Source of the DNA: Treponema_C sp050320395
GTDB lineage: Bacteria; Spirochaetota; Spirochaetia; Treponematales; Treponemataceae
DNA length: 64,000 nt
Direction: 5' to 3'
Assembly (NCBI RefSeq): GCF_050320395.1
Contig: NZ_CP144459.1
Coordinates: forward strand, 2,666,001 to 2,730,000
The notes under the pieces are model-generated. The model did no database searches, had not been told where the DNA came from, and saw only the letters and a program-made list of their open reading frames with translations. The position numbers and the translations under genes were made by a program. How positions within the stretch are numbered: the stretch's first letter is position 1; every line of letters starts with the position of its first letter. This document shows positions 1 through 8,041 of this stretch, in pieces.

Positions 1-16
1 GCGGAAGCGTGAATGA

Positions 17-739
17 CACGCAAAAAATTCTGCACAAGCGAAGCGCGGAAGCCTTTTTGCGGGGCATTCCAACGCTTCCGTCATTGTTGTATATGTTTAT
101 GTTGCGGACAAGAAATATGTCATAGACATCGAAATTCAAAACCGGTGGAACGATGAGTTTGCACAGCGTACCGTTTTTTATTGGGCGAAGATGTATACCG
201 AAAACTTACGGAAAGGTGAAGTGTATACAAAATTGCCTAAGTGTATTACAATAAATATAGTCGGTGAAGGTTTTAAGTTAAACAGTCTTTTGCACAGTGC
301 ATATCGGGTTCTTGAAAGACATCTGCATACTGAACTTTCCGATGAACTTGAGATTCACTTTTTAAACTTAGCTAAGGCAAAAGAAAAGCGAACGGTAAAA
401 GCCGAACCGAATGAGAAAGCACAACGGCTGATAAATTGGCTGAATTTTATAGAAACGGACGATAAGGAGGTGCGTGCTATGCTTGCCGATAACTCTCCTG
501 CAATGGAACAGGCAAATGAAACGGTAGACGTAATGCTGCAGGACCCGAAAGAGCGGTGGCTGTATGAAAACCGCATGAAGTATGAACACGATAAGGCCTC
601 TTGGGAGCATTTCGGTTACACCCAAGGCGCCCGGCAAAAAGCTTTGGAAACGGCACGCATATTAAAACAGATGGGAGATTCAAATCAAAAGATACTGCAG
701 GTAACCGGGCTTTCCGAAGCGGAAATAGAAAAACTGTAA
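17..739 (+). pseudogene. Rpn-family PD-(D/E)XK nuclease/transposase-like gene, 5'-truncated
   Basis: The downstream 182 codons (ATG at 191) match the C-terminal half of Rpn recombination-promoting nucleases, with a charged tail that includes a short helix-turn-helix-like end (ILQVTGLSEAEIEKL). The same frame stays open upstream to a TGA at 14-16. Codons 92-190 encode recognisable family sequence, including the active-site strand DIEIQ and the FYWAKMY segment. No ATG, GTG or TTG lies in frame between the TGA and 191, so a protein starting at 191 would lack the catalytic DIEIQ motif. I read this as a remnant that lost its N-terminal part, although an upstream frameshift outside the window is also possible. 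Rpn genes multiply and decay in treponemes, which fits. The family call is confident; the degree of decay is inferred. Confidence 0.65.
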
Positions 740-755
740 AGCCTTGCGCTTTTTT
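738..755 (+). terminator. weak terminator-like hairpin after the Rpn remnant
   Basis: A five-base-pair stem (AAAGC/GCTTT) is followed directly by more T residues, overlapping the stop codon of the Rpn remnant. The stem is short, so function is uncertain. Confidence 0.3.
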
Positions 756-811
756 ACATCGGCCCCCTCTAGGTCAAGTTTCGCCTTTTGAAAAAAGTAT
801 GAAAGGAACCT

Positions 812-1465
812 CTAAACTTCCCAGTGTTCCGGATCCTTATTCCACTTGAGGGCGGTTTCGGCTTCCTGCGGGCTCAGGTAGTTTTCTTTTTGCAGCAAAC
901 CTATCAACACCGAAAAATCGGACAGGGATTCAAACGGACAGTTTTCTTCGGCAAAATTCCGTGAAGCCTGATCGAACTGATATGAAAAAATCGCCTTTAA
1001 TTCAACCGCCGCTGCTCCTTCGTCGCGCAATGAGCGTACCGCCTGAATACTGCTTTTTCCGGTCGATATAAGGTCTTCGATTAAGATAACCCGTTTCCCC
1101 CTTATATCGGCGCCTTCAATCATGCTCTTTGTTCCGTGATCCTTTGCCGCCGAGCGTACATAGGCAAGGGGCATGTTCATATCGGAAGCGATAAACGAAG
1201 CCCAGGGAAGCCCGGCCGTTGCGACCCCTGCAATTACATCGCTTTCGCAGCCGGCTATAAGCCGGACAAAACAGGACACGATGAGGCTGCGCTGCTCGGG
1301 AAAGCCGAGAATACGGCGGTTGTCGCAATAGATGGGACTTTTTATGCCCGAAGCAAAGGTAAAGGGGTGCGCAACATCGATTTTTACCGCCTTTGTTTCA
1401 AACAGGGAGCGGGCCGCCGCAAGCTTTATATCATCCCTCGAAAGCTCTTTTTGAATATTGTTCAT
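812..1465 (-). CDS. pyrE: orotate phosphoribosyltransferase
   Basis: The 217-residue product converts orotate plus PRPP to orotidine 5'-monophosphate in the cytoplasm, the fifth step of de novo pyrimidine synthesis. The PRPP-binding loop is visible as VILIEDLISTGKSS near residue 125, and the N-terminal FASGIKSPIYCDNR segment is typical of the orotate-binding region. Length is normal for the family. The ATG is preceded by a clear ribosome site (TAAGGAG, about 7 bases upstream). It is the last gene of the minus-strand pyr operon, 59 bases after pyrC. It presumably shares the attenuated promoter upstream of pyrB, since I see no promoter in the pyrC-pyrE gap. Confidence 0.93.
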   Translation of the reverse strand: MNNIQKELSRDDIKLAAARSLFETKAVKIDVAHPFTFASGIKSPIYCDNRRILGFPEQRSLIVSCFVRLIAGCESDVIAGVATAGLPWASFIASDMNMPLAYVRSAAKDHGTKSMIEGADIRGKRVILIEDLISTGKSSIQAVRSLRDEGAAAVELKAIFSYQFDQASRNFAEENCPFESLSDFSVLIGLLQKENYLSPQEAETALKWNKDPEHWEV

Positions 1466-1524
1466 ATTACATTCTCCTTATGTATAAGATTTTCTTACTA
1501 TTGATTGCCGTAAGCGGCCTTGTT

Positions 1525-2784
1525 TCAGCCGTCTATTTTAAACCGGCCGTTTTCATAGACGATTTTTCCGCCGACAATCGTCAGTATATTTTTTCCCGTA
1601 AAGCGCCGGCCTTCATAGGGCGACCACTTGCATTTCGATTCAAGGTCGTCGGCTGTCAACGTCCACTCTTTATGGGGGTCTACGGCAATAATATCGGCAT
1701 CGAAGCCGGGAAGGAGCTTCCCTTTTTTCGATAAGTTCATAATCGCTGCGGGATTTTCGCACATCAGTTTTTGAACGGTGTTCATATCGATTAAGCCCCG
1801 ATGTACCGCAGTAAGCATAAGAGCAAGGGAGGTTTCAACACCCGGTATGCCGAAACAAAGCTTGCTTAATTTTTCTTCGGCGGTATGCGGGGCGTGGTCG
1901 GTACCGATTGTATCGACAAAGCCGTCTTTTATCGCCTGCATTAAAAAATCCGCATCGCTTTGACTTTTAAGTTCGGGCTTCATGCGTAAAAGCATATCAC
2001 GGCGGGGACTTTCAGAGCGCAGGTTTTCGGTTAAAAATAAATGGTGGGGCGTAACTTCGGCATAGACGGGATGATTTTTATTATTCAGTTCGGGATTTTG
2101 CTTTGCCTTTATAACCGCTTCCATTTCCCGCTTTGAAGAAATATGGCAAATGTACAATCCCCTTCCGTAACGCGCGTTTAATTCAACCGCCGTATCTATC
2201 ATTTCGTTTTCCGCATGCACAAAGATTAAACCGCCCGCTTTAAAAACACGCTTTAAAAGTTCTCTGTCGCGGATAAGCATAAGGCCGGTGCTTTCGTTTA
2301 AAAATACCTTTGTGCCGACAGCCGCGCCGCTTTGTATAACGTTTCGGATTTCTTCAACGTTATCCTCGTTTGACGCTCCGAAATGAAAGCCGCAGTTCAC
2401 AATTGAGCGCTCGCGGGCTTTTTGCATTTTTTCTTTCAAAGCCGCTTCGGTTACCGTAGGAGGCACGGTGTTGGGCATATCGAAAAAAAAGCTTATGCCG
2501 CCCTTGGCACATGCTCGCGATCCGGTATAAAAATCTTCTTTATGCGTGAGGCCGGGATCCCTCATGTGCGTGTGTAAATCGATGATACCCGGCATAAGGA
2601 TTTTTCCTTCCAAGTCGATTTCCCTAGCACCCGCAAAAAATGAAGTACCCCCGGCCGCAAATCGAGAAGTGTTTCCGGCCGCTTTACATCCGACGGAAGG
2701 ACGTACATCCTGAATGATTCCCTTGTCGATAAAGACATCCGTTTTTTCGCCCGATACATTTCGGGCATTTTTTAATACAAGCAT
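1525..2784 (-). CDS. pyrC: dihydroorotase
   Basis: The enzyme cyclises carbamoyl aspartate to dihydroorotate, the third pyrimidine step. Metal-binding signatures are visible: HTHMRDPG near residue 57, an HFG-containing strand, and GTDHAPHT towards the C-terminus. The size (about 419 residues) and the RDPG motif fit the type I dihydroorotase family. The frame is open up to 2877, which would overlap pyrF by 62 bases. I chose the ATG at 2784 because family members begin with MLVLKNAR-like sequence and because this removes the overlap, but the ribosome site there (AGGGCTAAGG) is mediocre. The gene follows pyrF by 31 bases and is co-transcribed with it. Confidence 0.9.
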   Translation of the reverse strand: MLVLKNARNVSGEKTDVFIDKGIIQDVRPSVGCKAAGNTSRFAAGGTSFFAGAREIDLEGKILMPGIIDLHTHMRDPGLTHKEDFYTGSRACAKGGISFFFDMPNTVPPTVTEAALKEKMQKARERSIVNCGFHFGASNEDNVEEIRNVIQSGAAVGTKVFLNESTGLMLIRDRELLKRVFKAGGLIFVHAENEMIDTAVELNARYGRGLYICHISSKREMEAVIKAKQNPELNNKNHPVYAEVTPHHLFLTENLRSESPRRDMLLRMKPELKSQSDADFLMQAIKDGFVDTIGTDHAPHTAEEKLSKLCFGIPGVETSLALMLTAVHRGLIDMNTVQKLMCENPAAIMNLSKKGKLLPGFDADIIAVDPHKEWTLTADDLESKCKWSPYEGRRFTGKNILTIVGGKIVYENGRFKIDG

Positions 2785-2815
2785 ACCCTTAGCCCTAATA
2801 AGTACATCCTTGGCT

Positions 2816-3586
2816 TCAATTTTTCGTGACGGTTTCCGTGCTGCCGGTTTCCGTACCCACGGCGACGCATATTTCATCGAGGATAAGGCGTACCGTTTGT
2901 TCCGGATTTTCGCTTTGTGTAATCGGGCGGCCGACTACCAGATAATCGGCTCCGGCTTTGACGGCCTCGTAGGGTGTCATAACCCGCGACTGGTCTTCTT
3001 TTCGCGCGCTGTCGAATTTGTGCACCTCTGCGGGCCGCACTCCGGGGCACACCGTTACAAAATCTTTTCCGAAGCGGTTTTTTACCGCCGCCGCTTCATG
3101 TGCCGAGCAGACAATTCCGTGAAGCCCCGAACGCTTGACCGCCGCCGCCATAGCTTCCACCGTTTGTGCCGTATTAAAATGTTCCCCGTAAAAGCCTTTC
3201 ATATCGCCGTCGCATAAATTCGTCAGCACGGTAACGCCTATGCACAGACTTTTCGACGCGCGCTCTTTGAGCATGAGGGAAACGGCTTCCATCGTTTTTT
3301 CGCCGTTTGCGCAATGAATGTTAAACATAAACACGTTTTGCTCGGCGGCAAAAAGGCAGGCTTGTACAACGGTGTTTGTAATATCGTGAAACTTTAAATC
3401 CAAAAACACCTTTTTATTGTGTGCGTGCAATCGTTCCACAATAGAACCCCTTGTGCGCAAAAAGATTTCCAAACCCACTTTGTAGACGGACACAAGGGAG
3501 CCGAGCTTTTTAACCAAGACCTCGGCTTCGTCCGCATTATCGTAATCGAGGGCGACAATCAATTTTTCCCGAATTGTATCTTCCAT
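2816..3586 (-). CDS. pyrF: orotidine 5'-phosphate decarboxylase
   Basis: The 256-residue product decarboxylates OMP to UMP, the final de novo step. The signature VFLDLKFHDITNTV, holding the catalytic Lys-Asp pair, lies near residue 60, and the N-terminal VALDYDN phosphate-barrel strand is present. PGVRP and VVGRPIT segments towards the C-terminus fit the phosphate-binding loop of the TIM barrel. The start ATG has a GGAGAAATAT ribosome site. It sits 9 bases after pyrD in the same operon. Confidence 0.94.
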   Translation of the reverse strand: MEDTIREKLIVALDYDNADEAEVLVKKLGSLVSVYKVGLEIFLRTRGSIVERLHAHNKKVFLDLKFHDITNTVVQACLFAAEQNVFMFNIHCANGEKTMEAVSLMLKERASKSLCIGVTVLTNLCDGDMKGFYGEHFNTAQTVEAMAAAVKRSGLHGIVCSAHEAAAVKNRFGKDFVTVCPGVRPAEVHKFDSARKEDQSRVMTPYEAVKAGADYLVVGRPITQSENPEQTVRLILDEICVAVGTETGSTETVTKN

Positions 3587-3595
3587 ATATTTCTC

Positions 3596-4582
3596 CTATT
3601 TTTGTATTTCGGACAAACTCTTATCAAAGGCTGCGGTTTTCCCCAAACGTTTTCTATACGCTTCCCCTCCGTCCGAATGGGCGCCTCCGACCAAATCCGC
3701 TATGCGGCATGTATGCGCGGCGCAATACTCTTCCAAGCCTTGTTTTATTTCGGTAAAGACAAGGGGGTTTTTAAAAAGAGCGCACCCGACCGCCACAGCC
3801 GAAGCTCCCGCTAAAATGAATTCGATTGCATCGCGGGCATTTTGTATGCCGCCCATACCGATAATCGGAAGCGAGGTAATCTGTGCGCTTTGATAAATCA
3901 TCCTGAGCGCTACGGGTTTTACCGCAGGGCCGGAAAGACCTCCGAACACATTGCCCAAAAGCGGCCTCTTTTTTTCTATATCGATTGCCATTCCGGAAAT
4001 AGTATTGATTAAGGAAAGGGCGTCCGCCCCTTCGGTTTCGGCGATTTTTGCAAAGGCGCATATATCGGTAACGTTGGGCGAAAGTTTTACAATAAGCGGT
4101 TTGGCCGAAGCTTTGCGCACGGCCGAAACGACACGCGCAGTCTGCACGGGGTCGGTGCCGAAAGCCATACCGCCCTCCTTTACGTTCGGGCATGAAATAT
4201 TCAATTCAAGGGCGGCTATATCGGCATTGTCCGAAAGCCGTTCGGCAACAAGGGCGTATTCTTCAACGGTTTTTCCGTTGATATTCGCAATAAGAGGACC
4301 CCTCACCGATTTTCGCACTTCGGGTACAATCACTTGTATAAAGTTTTCCAAGCCGACATTTTCCAAGCCGACACAGTTAAGCATGCCCGAAGGAGTTTCC
4401 GCAATGCGAACCCCCGCATTTCCTTCGCGCGCTTCGGGCGTTATCCCCTTTAACACAACCGCACCGAGAAGGTTCGGGTCGAAGATGTCGGCATACTCGG
4501 TTCCGTAGCCGAAACAGCCGCTTGCACTCATCAGAGGATTGCTTAAACGCATTCCGGCTATAGTAACTTCAAGTGTATTCAT
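3596..4582 (-). CDS. pyrD: dihydroorotate dehydrogenase, class 1B catalytic subunit
   Basis: The 328-residue flavoprotein oxidises dihydroorotate to orotate. The active-site segment NISCPNVKEGG carries the cysteine base that marks class 1 cytosolic enzymes. The N-terminus lacks a membrane helix, which excludes class 2. The overlapping neighbour pyrK supplies the FAD/[2Fe-2S] electron-transfer subunit, so this is the 1B heterotetramer that passes electrons to NAD+. The stop of pyrK and the start of pyrD overlap by four bases, suggesting translational coupling and fixed stoichiometry. Confidence 0.94.
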   Translation of the reverse strand: MNTLEVTIAGMRLSNPLMSASGCFGYGTEYADIFDPNLLGAVVLKGITPEAREGNAGVRIAETPSGMLNCVGLENVGLENFIQVIVPEVRKSVRGPLIANINGKTVEEYALVAERLSDNADIAALELNISCPNVKEGGMAFGTDPVQTARVVSAVRKASAKPLIVKLSPNVTDICAFAKIAETEGADALSLINTISGMAIDIEKKRPLLGNVFGGLSGPAVKPVALRMIYQSAQITSLPIIGMGGIQNARDAIEFILAGASAVAVGCALFKNPLVFTEIKQGLEEYCAAHTCRIADLVGGAHSDGGEAYRKRLGKTAAFDKSLSEIQK

Positions 4583-5526
4583 CCTATATCCTTAAACAGT
4601 TTTGCGTCAAAGACGGGGCCGTCGGCGCACACCTTTTTCATCCCCCCGCAGGTTTTAACCGAACAGCCCATACAAGCGGCGGAACCGCATGCCATTCTGC
4701 GCTCAAGGGAGATTTGACAGGGAATACCGTACTCATTGGAAAAAGCCGCCAGCTTTTCGAGCATGGGATTGGGCCCGCATGCATAAAGCATGGAAACCGC
4801 AGGCTCTGCCGTACTCGGCGGTTTGTCCGCCGGCGCCGAAATCAATCCCGTGGTTTTAAGATACTCTGCAAGAATATCGGGAACAAAGCCTTTTTTTCCC
4901 GCACTGCCGTCGTCCGTACAGAGTATAAGTTCAACTTCGGCGGGAAGGCGGAAAAAATCAATCAGCTCTTTTATACTTTCGTCTTTGCCGCCCGCAATAA
5001 AAAGAATGCGGGAGTTCGGATTGCGCTTAAGAATTTCGCGTACCGCAAGGTTTAAAGGCGCAAGTCCTATACCGCCTCCCGCAACAATAAACAGGGGCGC
5101 TTGCTTCGGATCGGCAATCTGAGGCTCTGAAAGCGCAACTGCCCCGGATGTTCCGAAAGCCGGAACGTCATCCGATATCGGGGATACTGCCGAAGGAATA
5201 TCAAAGCCCCGCCCCAATGGTCCGTGAAGGTGCAGACTGTTTCCGGCCGCGTACAGGGAAAGCTCCCTCGTTCCTTCTCCCATAGGCCGGTATAAAAAGC
5301 CGGTCTCTCCGGTTTTTGCATCAAAGGAATAAAGGCTTAAAGGACGGGGCAGCATACGCGAAGAATCGTTCAGCGAAAGCATATAAAAACAACCCGCACT
5401 CGGTAAAGGTCTTGTATGCGCGGCCGCTTCCGGTACAACCGTAATGCAATAACATCCGCCTCCCGCATAGAGGTTCGAGAGAACCCGAACTTTTTCAAAA
5501 TTCCGCCTTGTACAATTCCGTATCAT
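4579..5526 (-). CDS. pyrK: dihydroorotate dehydrogenase electron-transfer subunit
   Basis: PyrK moves electrons from PyrD to NAD+ through FAD and a [2Fe-2S] cluster. The flavin-binding RPLSLYSF-like strand is near residue 60, a glycine-rich FIVAGGGIGLAPL nucleotide-binding loop near 160, and a C-terminal cluster motif CGSAACMGCSVKTCGG carries four spaced cysteines. The frame extends to a TTG at 5541, but the ATG at 5526 has a proper GGAG six bases upstream and is preferred. At about 315 residues it is longer than many PyrK proteins, with an insertion before the nucleotide-binding loop that is rich in Ser, Ala and Pro. Confidence 0.92.
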   Translation of the reverse strand: MIRNCTRRNFEKVRVLSNLYAGGGCYCITVVPEAAAHTRPLPSAGCFYMLSLNDSSRMLPRPLSLYSFDAKTGETGFLYRPMGEGTRELSLYAAGNSLHLHGPLGRGFDIPSAVSPISDDVPAFGTSGAVALSEPQIADPKQAPLFIVAGGGIGLAPLNLAVREILKRNPNSRILFIAGGKDESIKELIDFFRLPAEVELILCTDDGSAGKKGFVPDILAEYLKTTGLISAPADKPPSTAEPAVSMLYACGPNPMLEKLAAFSNEYGIPCQISLERRMACGSAACMGCSVKTCGGMKKVCADGPVFDAKLFKDIG

Positions 5527-5556
5527 GTCCGCTCCGTTCAAATGATATCCGTTTGT

Positions 5557-6012
5557 TCAATTTATATTCAGTTTTATATCGCCCGCCTTTGTAACGCGCT
5601 CGCAGTAAAAACACTTGTAACAGTCTTCGCCGTGAGAGCGTACCTTTGTAAAACGCGAGGGAATAACTTCCGCATTCGAAATACATTTTAAGTTTTCGCA
5701 GTGTATCAAATCTTCAATTTCGTCGGGAAGGTCAAGGGCAATTTTTTTTACAACCTTGGAATCCTGTATAATATTTATCGTTGCATGAGGAGCGAGAAGG
5801 GAAACCGTTGCGGTTTCTTCGGGTGAAAGGGTTTTGTTTGCAATTTTAATCAATCCCTTTTTATGCAAAAGTTTGCTTTTAAGATTTACCGCAACCGTTA
5901 CCACATCTTCGTAGTTTTTCAGCTTAAGCAGTTTAACAACCGCAAAGGTGCGCTCCGAAGGAATGTGATCTATAACAACCCCGTTTTCCAATGCCGTTAT
6001 TTGTAATTCCAT
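5557..6012 (-). CDS. pyrI: aspartate carbamoyltransferase regulatory chain
   Basis: The 151-residue protein is the allosteric chain that binds CTP/ATP and tunes PyrB. The nucleotide-binding N-terminal domain begins ITALENGVVIDHIP, as in enteric PyrI. The zinc domain shows the expected four cysteines as CENLKC and CYKCFYC near residues 105-140. It follows pyrB by one base, the usual pyrBI arrangement. Presence of PyrI means the enzyme itself is feedback-regulated in addition to the transcriptional attenuation seen upstream. Confidence 0.95.
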   Translation of the reverse strand: MELQITALENGVVIDHIPSERTFAVVKLLKLKNYEDVVTVAVNLKSKLLHKKGLIKIANKTLSPEETATVSLLAPHATINIIQDSKVVKKIALDLPDEIEDLIHCENLKCISNAEVIPSRFTKVRSHGEDCYKCFYCERVTKAGDIKLNIN

Positions 6013-6013
6013 A

Positions 6014-6952
6014 TTATTTATCCCCCGTTTGTACTTTTTCGAGCGAAAGCGTCATCATTGCCTGACGGACGGGAATACCGTTTCGCGCCTGTTCAAAATA
6101 GCGTGCATAGCGCGTAGTATCCAAATCCGTTGCTATTTCATCGACCCGCGGCAGCGGATGCATAATAATCATATCGTCCTTGCATTTTCCTTCAATGTTG
6201 TCCCGATTGATAACGTAGACGCCCTTTACCTTTTCGTAATCTTCCGGGTCGGGAAAGCGCTCTTTTTGAATGCGCGTCATGTAAAACACGTCGACGGAAC
6301 TCAAACAGTCGGCAAAATGCTCACACACGTGATATGTAATACCCGCATCGTCCAAGTCGTCAAGCAGGTAATCGGGCATTGCAAGCAGGCGCGGCGAAAT
6401 AAAATAAATCGTCGGATTAAAATGCTTGAGCGCCTTTACCAAAGAATGAACCGTGCGCCCGTATTTTAAATCGCCCGCAAAGGCGACGTGCAGATTTTCC
6501 AGGGTGCCCTTTTCTTTTTGAATTGTGTATAAATCCAAAAGCGTTTGACTCGGATGCTGATTCGAACCGTCGCCCCCGTTTAACACCGGCTTGTGCGACA
6601 CCGAAGCTGCAAGACGCGCAGCCCCGTCCATCGGATGCCGTATCACAATCATATCCGAATACGATTCTATCATTTTAATCGTATCCGAAAACGACTCGCC
6701 CTTTTTTACCGATGAATGATCGGCATCGAAATAGAGAATGTTCGCACCGAGCCTCATAGCCGCCGTTTCAAACGAAAGTTTGGTGCGCGTACTCGGCTCG
6801 TAAAACATCGTCGCAACGATTTTTCCGCTCATAAGCAAAAGCTTATCCTTTTCCGGCATTTTTTCGATGCGTGCCGCCTTTTCCAAAATAAACAGGATTT
6901 CTTCGGCGCTTAAATCATTCATCGAAATGATATCCTTTTTTCCGTTTATCAT
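6014..6952 (-). CDS. pyrB: aspartate carbamoyltransferase catalytic chain
   Basis: The 312-residue product joins carbamoyl phosphate and aspartate, the committed pyrimidine step. The carbamoyl-phosphate motif FYEPSTRTKLSFE is near residue 51, and the HPLPR loop that binds aspartate is near residue 267. It is the first structural gene of the operon. The start ATG lies just downstream of an intrinsic terminator embedded in the leader, with GGGGAGG as ribosome site. Genes for carbamoyl phosphate synthetase are not in the window. Confidence 0.96.
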   Translation of the reverse strand: MINGKKDIISMNDLSAEEILFILEKAARIEKMPEKDKLLLMSGKIVATMFYEPSTRTKLSFETAAMRLGANILYFDADHSSVKKGESFSDTIKMIESYSDMIVIRHPMDGAARLAASVSHKPVLNGGDGSNQHPSQTLLDLYTIQKEKGTLENLHVAFAGDLKYGRTVHSLVKALKHFNPTIYFISPRLLAMPDYLLDDLDDAGITYHVCEHFADCLSSVDVFYMTRIQKERFPDPEDYEKVKGVYVINRDNIEGKCKDDMIIMHPLPRVDEIATDLDTTRYARYFEQARNGIPVRQAMMTLSLEKVQTGDK

Positions 6953-6967
6953 AAAACCTCCCCGAAT

Positions 6968-7007
6968 AAAAAAAAGGATACCGTTTTCAAAAAGAAACGG
7001 TATCCTT
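6968..7007 (-). terminator. intrinsic attenuator in the pyrBI leader
   Basis: On the minus strand a perfect 13-base-pair stem (7007-6995 with 6986-6974, arms AAGGATACCGTTT and its complement) closes an 8-base loop and runs into eight T residues. It lies between the promoter and pyrB, not after a gene, so it must act as a conditional terminator. The stop codon of a short leader reading frame falls in the loop. Confidence 0.85.
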
Positions 7008-7118
7008 ACAAATTACGGTATCGTAACCGGATAATATATGCGCCGCACAGCGCCATTTAAAAACGGCAAGCGCGTGTTTACATAACGAGCCTCTTTTTTT
7101 CTCCGTTTGTATCCGCAT
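6987..7118 (-). CDS. pyrL-like leader peptide overlapping the pyrBI attenuator
   Basis: A 43-codon reading frame starts at ATG 7118 with AAGGG five bases upstream and ends at TGA 6987-6989 inside the loop of the attenuator hairpin. Codons 38-43 (AAG GAT ACC GTT TCT TTT) form the entire 5' arm of the terminator stem and part of its loop. The peptide begins MRIQTEKKRGSL and ends CKDTVSF. Enteric pyrBI is controlled by a 44-residue leader peptide (PyrL) in the same position. There, low UTP stalls RNA polymerase, the ribosome catches up, and translation to the leader's end blocks the terminator. The sequence supports the same layout here; the peptide shows no sequence likeness I can claim. Function of the peptide itself is not expected beyond being translated. 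Confidence 0.7.
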   Translation of the reverse strand: MRIQTEKKRGSLCKHALAVFKWRCAAHILSGYDTVICKDTVSF

Positions 7119-7146
7119 ACACACCCTTATAATTTCAAATTGACGG

Positions 7147-7176
7147 ATTATAACACGAGTAAAGAAAAGATGTCAA
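7147..7176 (-). promoter_or_regulatory. sigma-70-type promoter of the pyr operon
   Basis: Consensus TTGACA (7171-7176) and TATAAT (7147-7152) are separated by 18 bases. Transcription should begin near 7140, giving a leader of roughly 190 bases that contains the leader peptide and attenuator. Confidence 0.85.
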
Positions 7177-7292
7177 TGGGTGGATGAGCCAATCTCCCGT
7201 TTCCGTATCGATTGAATCGAAAAATAATACCAAACTCGTAAGAATTCAATCCATTATTTTTATACATCATTCTAATACAGTACGGTGCAAAA

Positions 7293-7754
7293 TTACCACA
7301 TTGATTTATCGATAATGAATTTTTCCAATTTATTCTTATTCCATACCAGAATAGGCCCTTCCGTTTTATTTTTCCCGTCATTTGTATAAAAAACCGTTGA
7401 AAAACCGGAATTCTTTTCTATGACTTTTACACTCCATCCTGAGAAAGTCTGTGTTTTTATAGTACCGGAAAAAATAATCCCCTCGGAATTATAAATTATC
7501 TCATTAAGAAAATATCCGATCGGCTTAATAAAACCATCTTCTTTTTCTAAAAACATAATCCCCTTAGAAAAAACAGTCGGCACACCCTCTATCTCGTTAT
7601 ATGCGAAATAAAAATCAAATTCGGAGAATGAATATTTTTGAATCTGAAAATTTTTATTACCAAAATAATTTTCCAAAAAAACTGTTTTACCTGCATTTTC
7701 CGCGAAACAAGTATAAGCAAAGAGAAGTACAAGTAACGACAAATATTTTTTCAT
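7293..7754 (-). CDS. small secreted protein of unknown function
   Basis: I do not recognise this 153-residue protein. It starts with a clear signal peptide (MKKYLSLLVLLFAYTCFA, likely cleaved after Ala18), and the rest is rich in aromatic residues, Asn, Lys and short beta-prone stretches, with no cysteine after the signal. The ATG follows a purine-rich stretch with two GAGGA-like sites. The gene and its flanks are visibly more AT-rich than the neighbouring pyr and mcp genes, which may indicate later acquisition. It lies just upstream of the pyr promoter and points the same way, but there is no sign of a functional link. Confidence 0.6.
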   Translation of the reverse strand: MKKYLSLLVLLFAYTCFAENAGKTVFLENYFGNKNFQIQKYSFSEFDFYFAYNEIEGVPTVFSKGIMFLEKEDGFIKPIGYFLNEIIYNSEGIIFSGTIKTQTFSGWSVKVIEKNSGFSTVFYTNDGKNKTEGPILVWNKNKLEKFIIDKSMW

Positions 7755-7848
7755 ATTCCTCTAATCTCCTCTAAATCAATTATATGGAATCACTTTTACA
7801 AAATAATTTTTTCAGAGAATAACTTCATCACTTCTTCGGTATACAAAA

Positions 7849-8041
7849 TTGAACAAAAAGTAACACAATCTTATAAAAAGGCTTATTACAAAGAAACAAA
7901 CAATTATCGATAGCATTTGTTTAAATAATCGCTCATTTTTGCCCGGTCATAGTATTATGCATACATATTTTTGTCAAATTCTTTTATAGGAGGAATCGCT
8001 GTAAGCAGTAATTTCCCGGAACTTGTTAAAGTCTGCCGCAG
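7849..8041 (+). other. promoter and ribosome site without a start codon: probable gene remnant
   Basis: This gene-free stretch holds a plus-strand promoter match (TTGAAC 7849-7854, TATAAA 7872-7877, spacer 17) and a perfect AGGAGGA at 7988-7994. Seven bases after it comes GTA rather than a start codon, followed by about 16 sensible codons (SSNFPELVKVCRSY-like). The frame then runs antisense into the end of the chemotaxis receptor gene. It looks like the front of a lost gene. The remainder of 7755-8041 is AT-rich with nothing else I can name. Confidence 0.35.

Noticed and set aside
2785..2877. Longer pyrC with start at 2877
   Set aside because: It would overlap pyrF by 62 bases, and its first 31 residues are basic, low-complexity sequence not found in dihydroorotases.
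5527..5541. TTG start of pyrK at 5541
   Set aside because: The ATG at 5526 has a GGAG site at the correct distance, and the five extra residues are the translated ribosome-site region.
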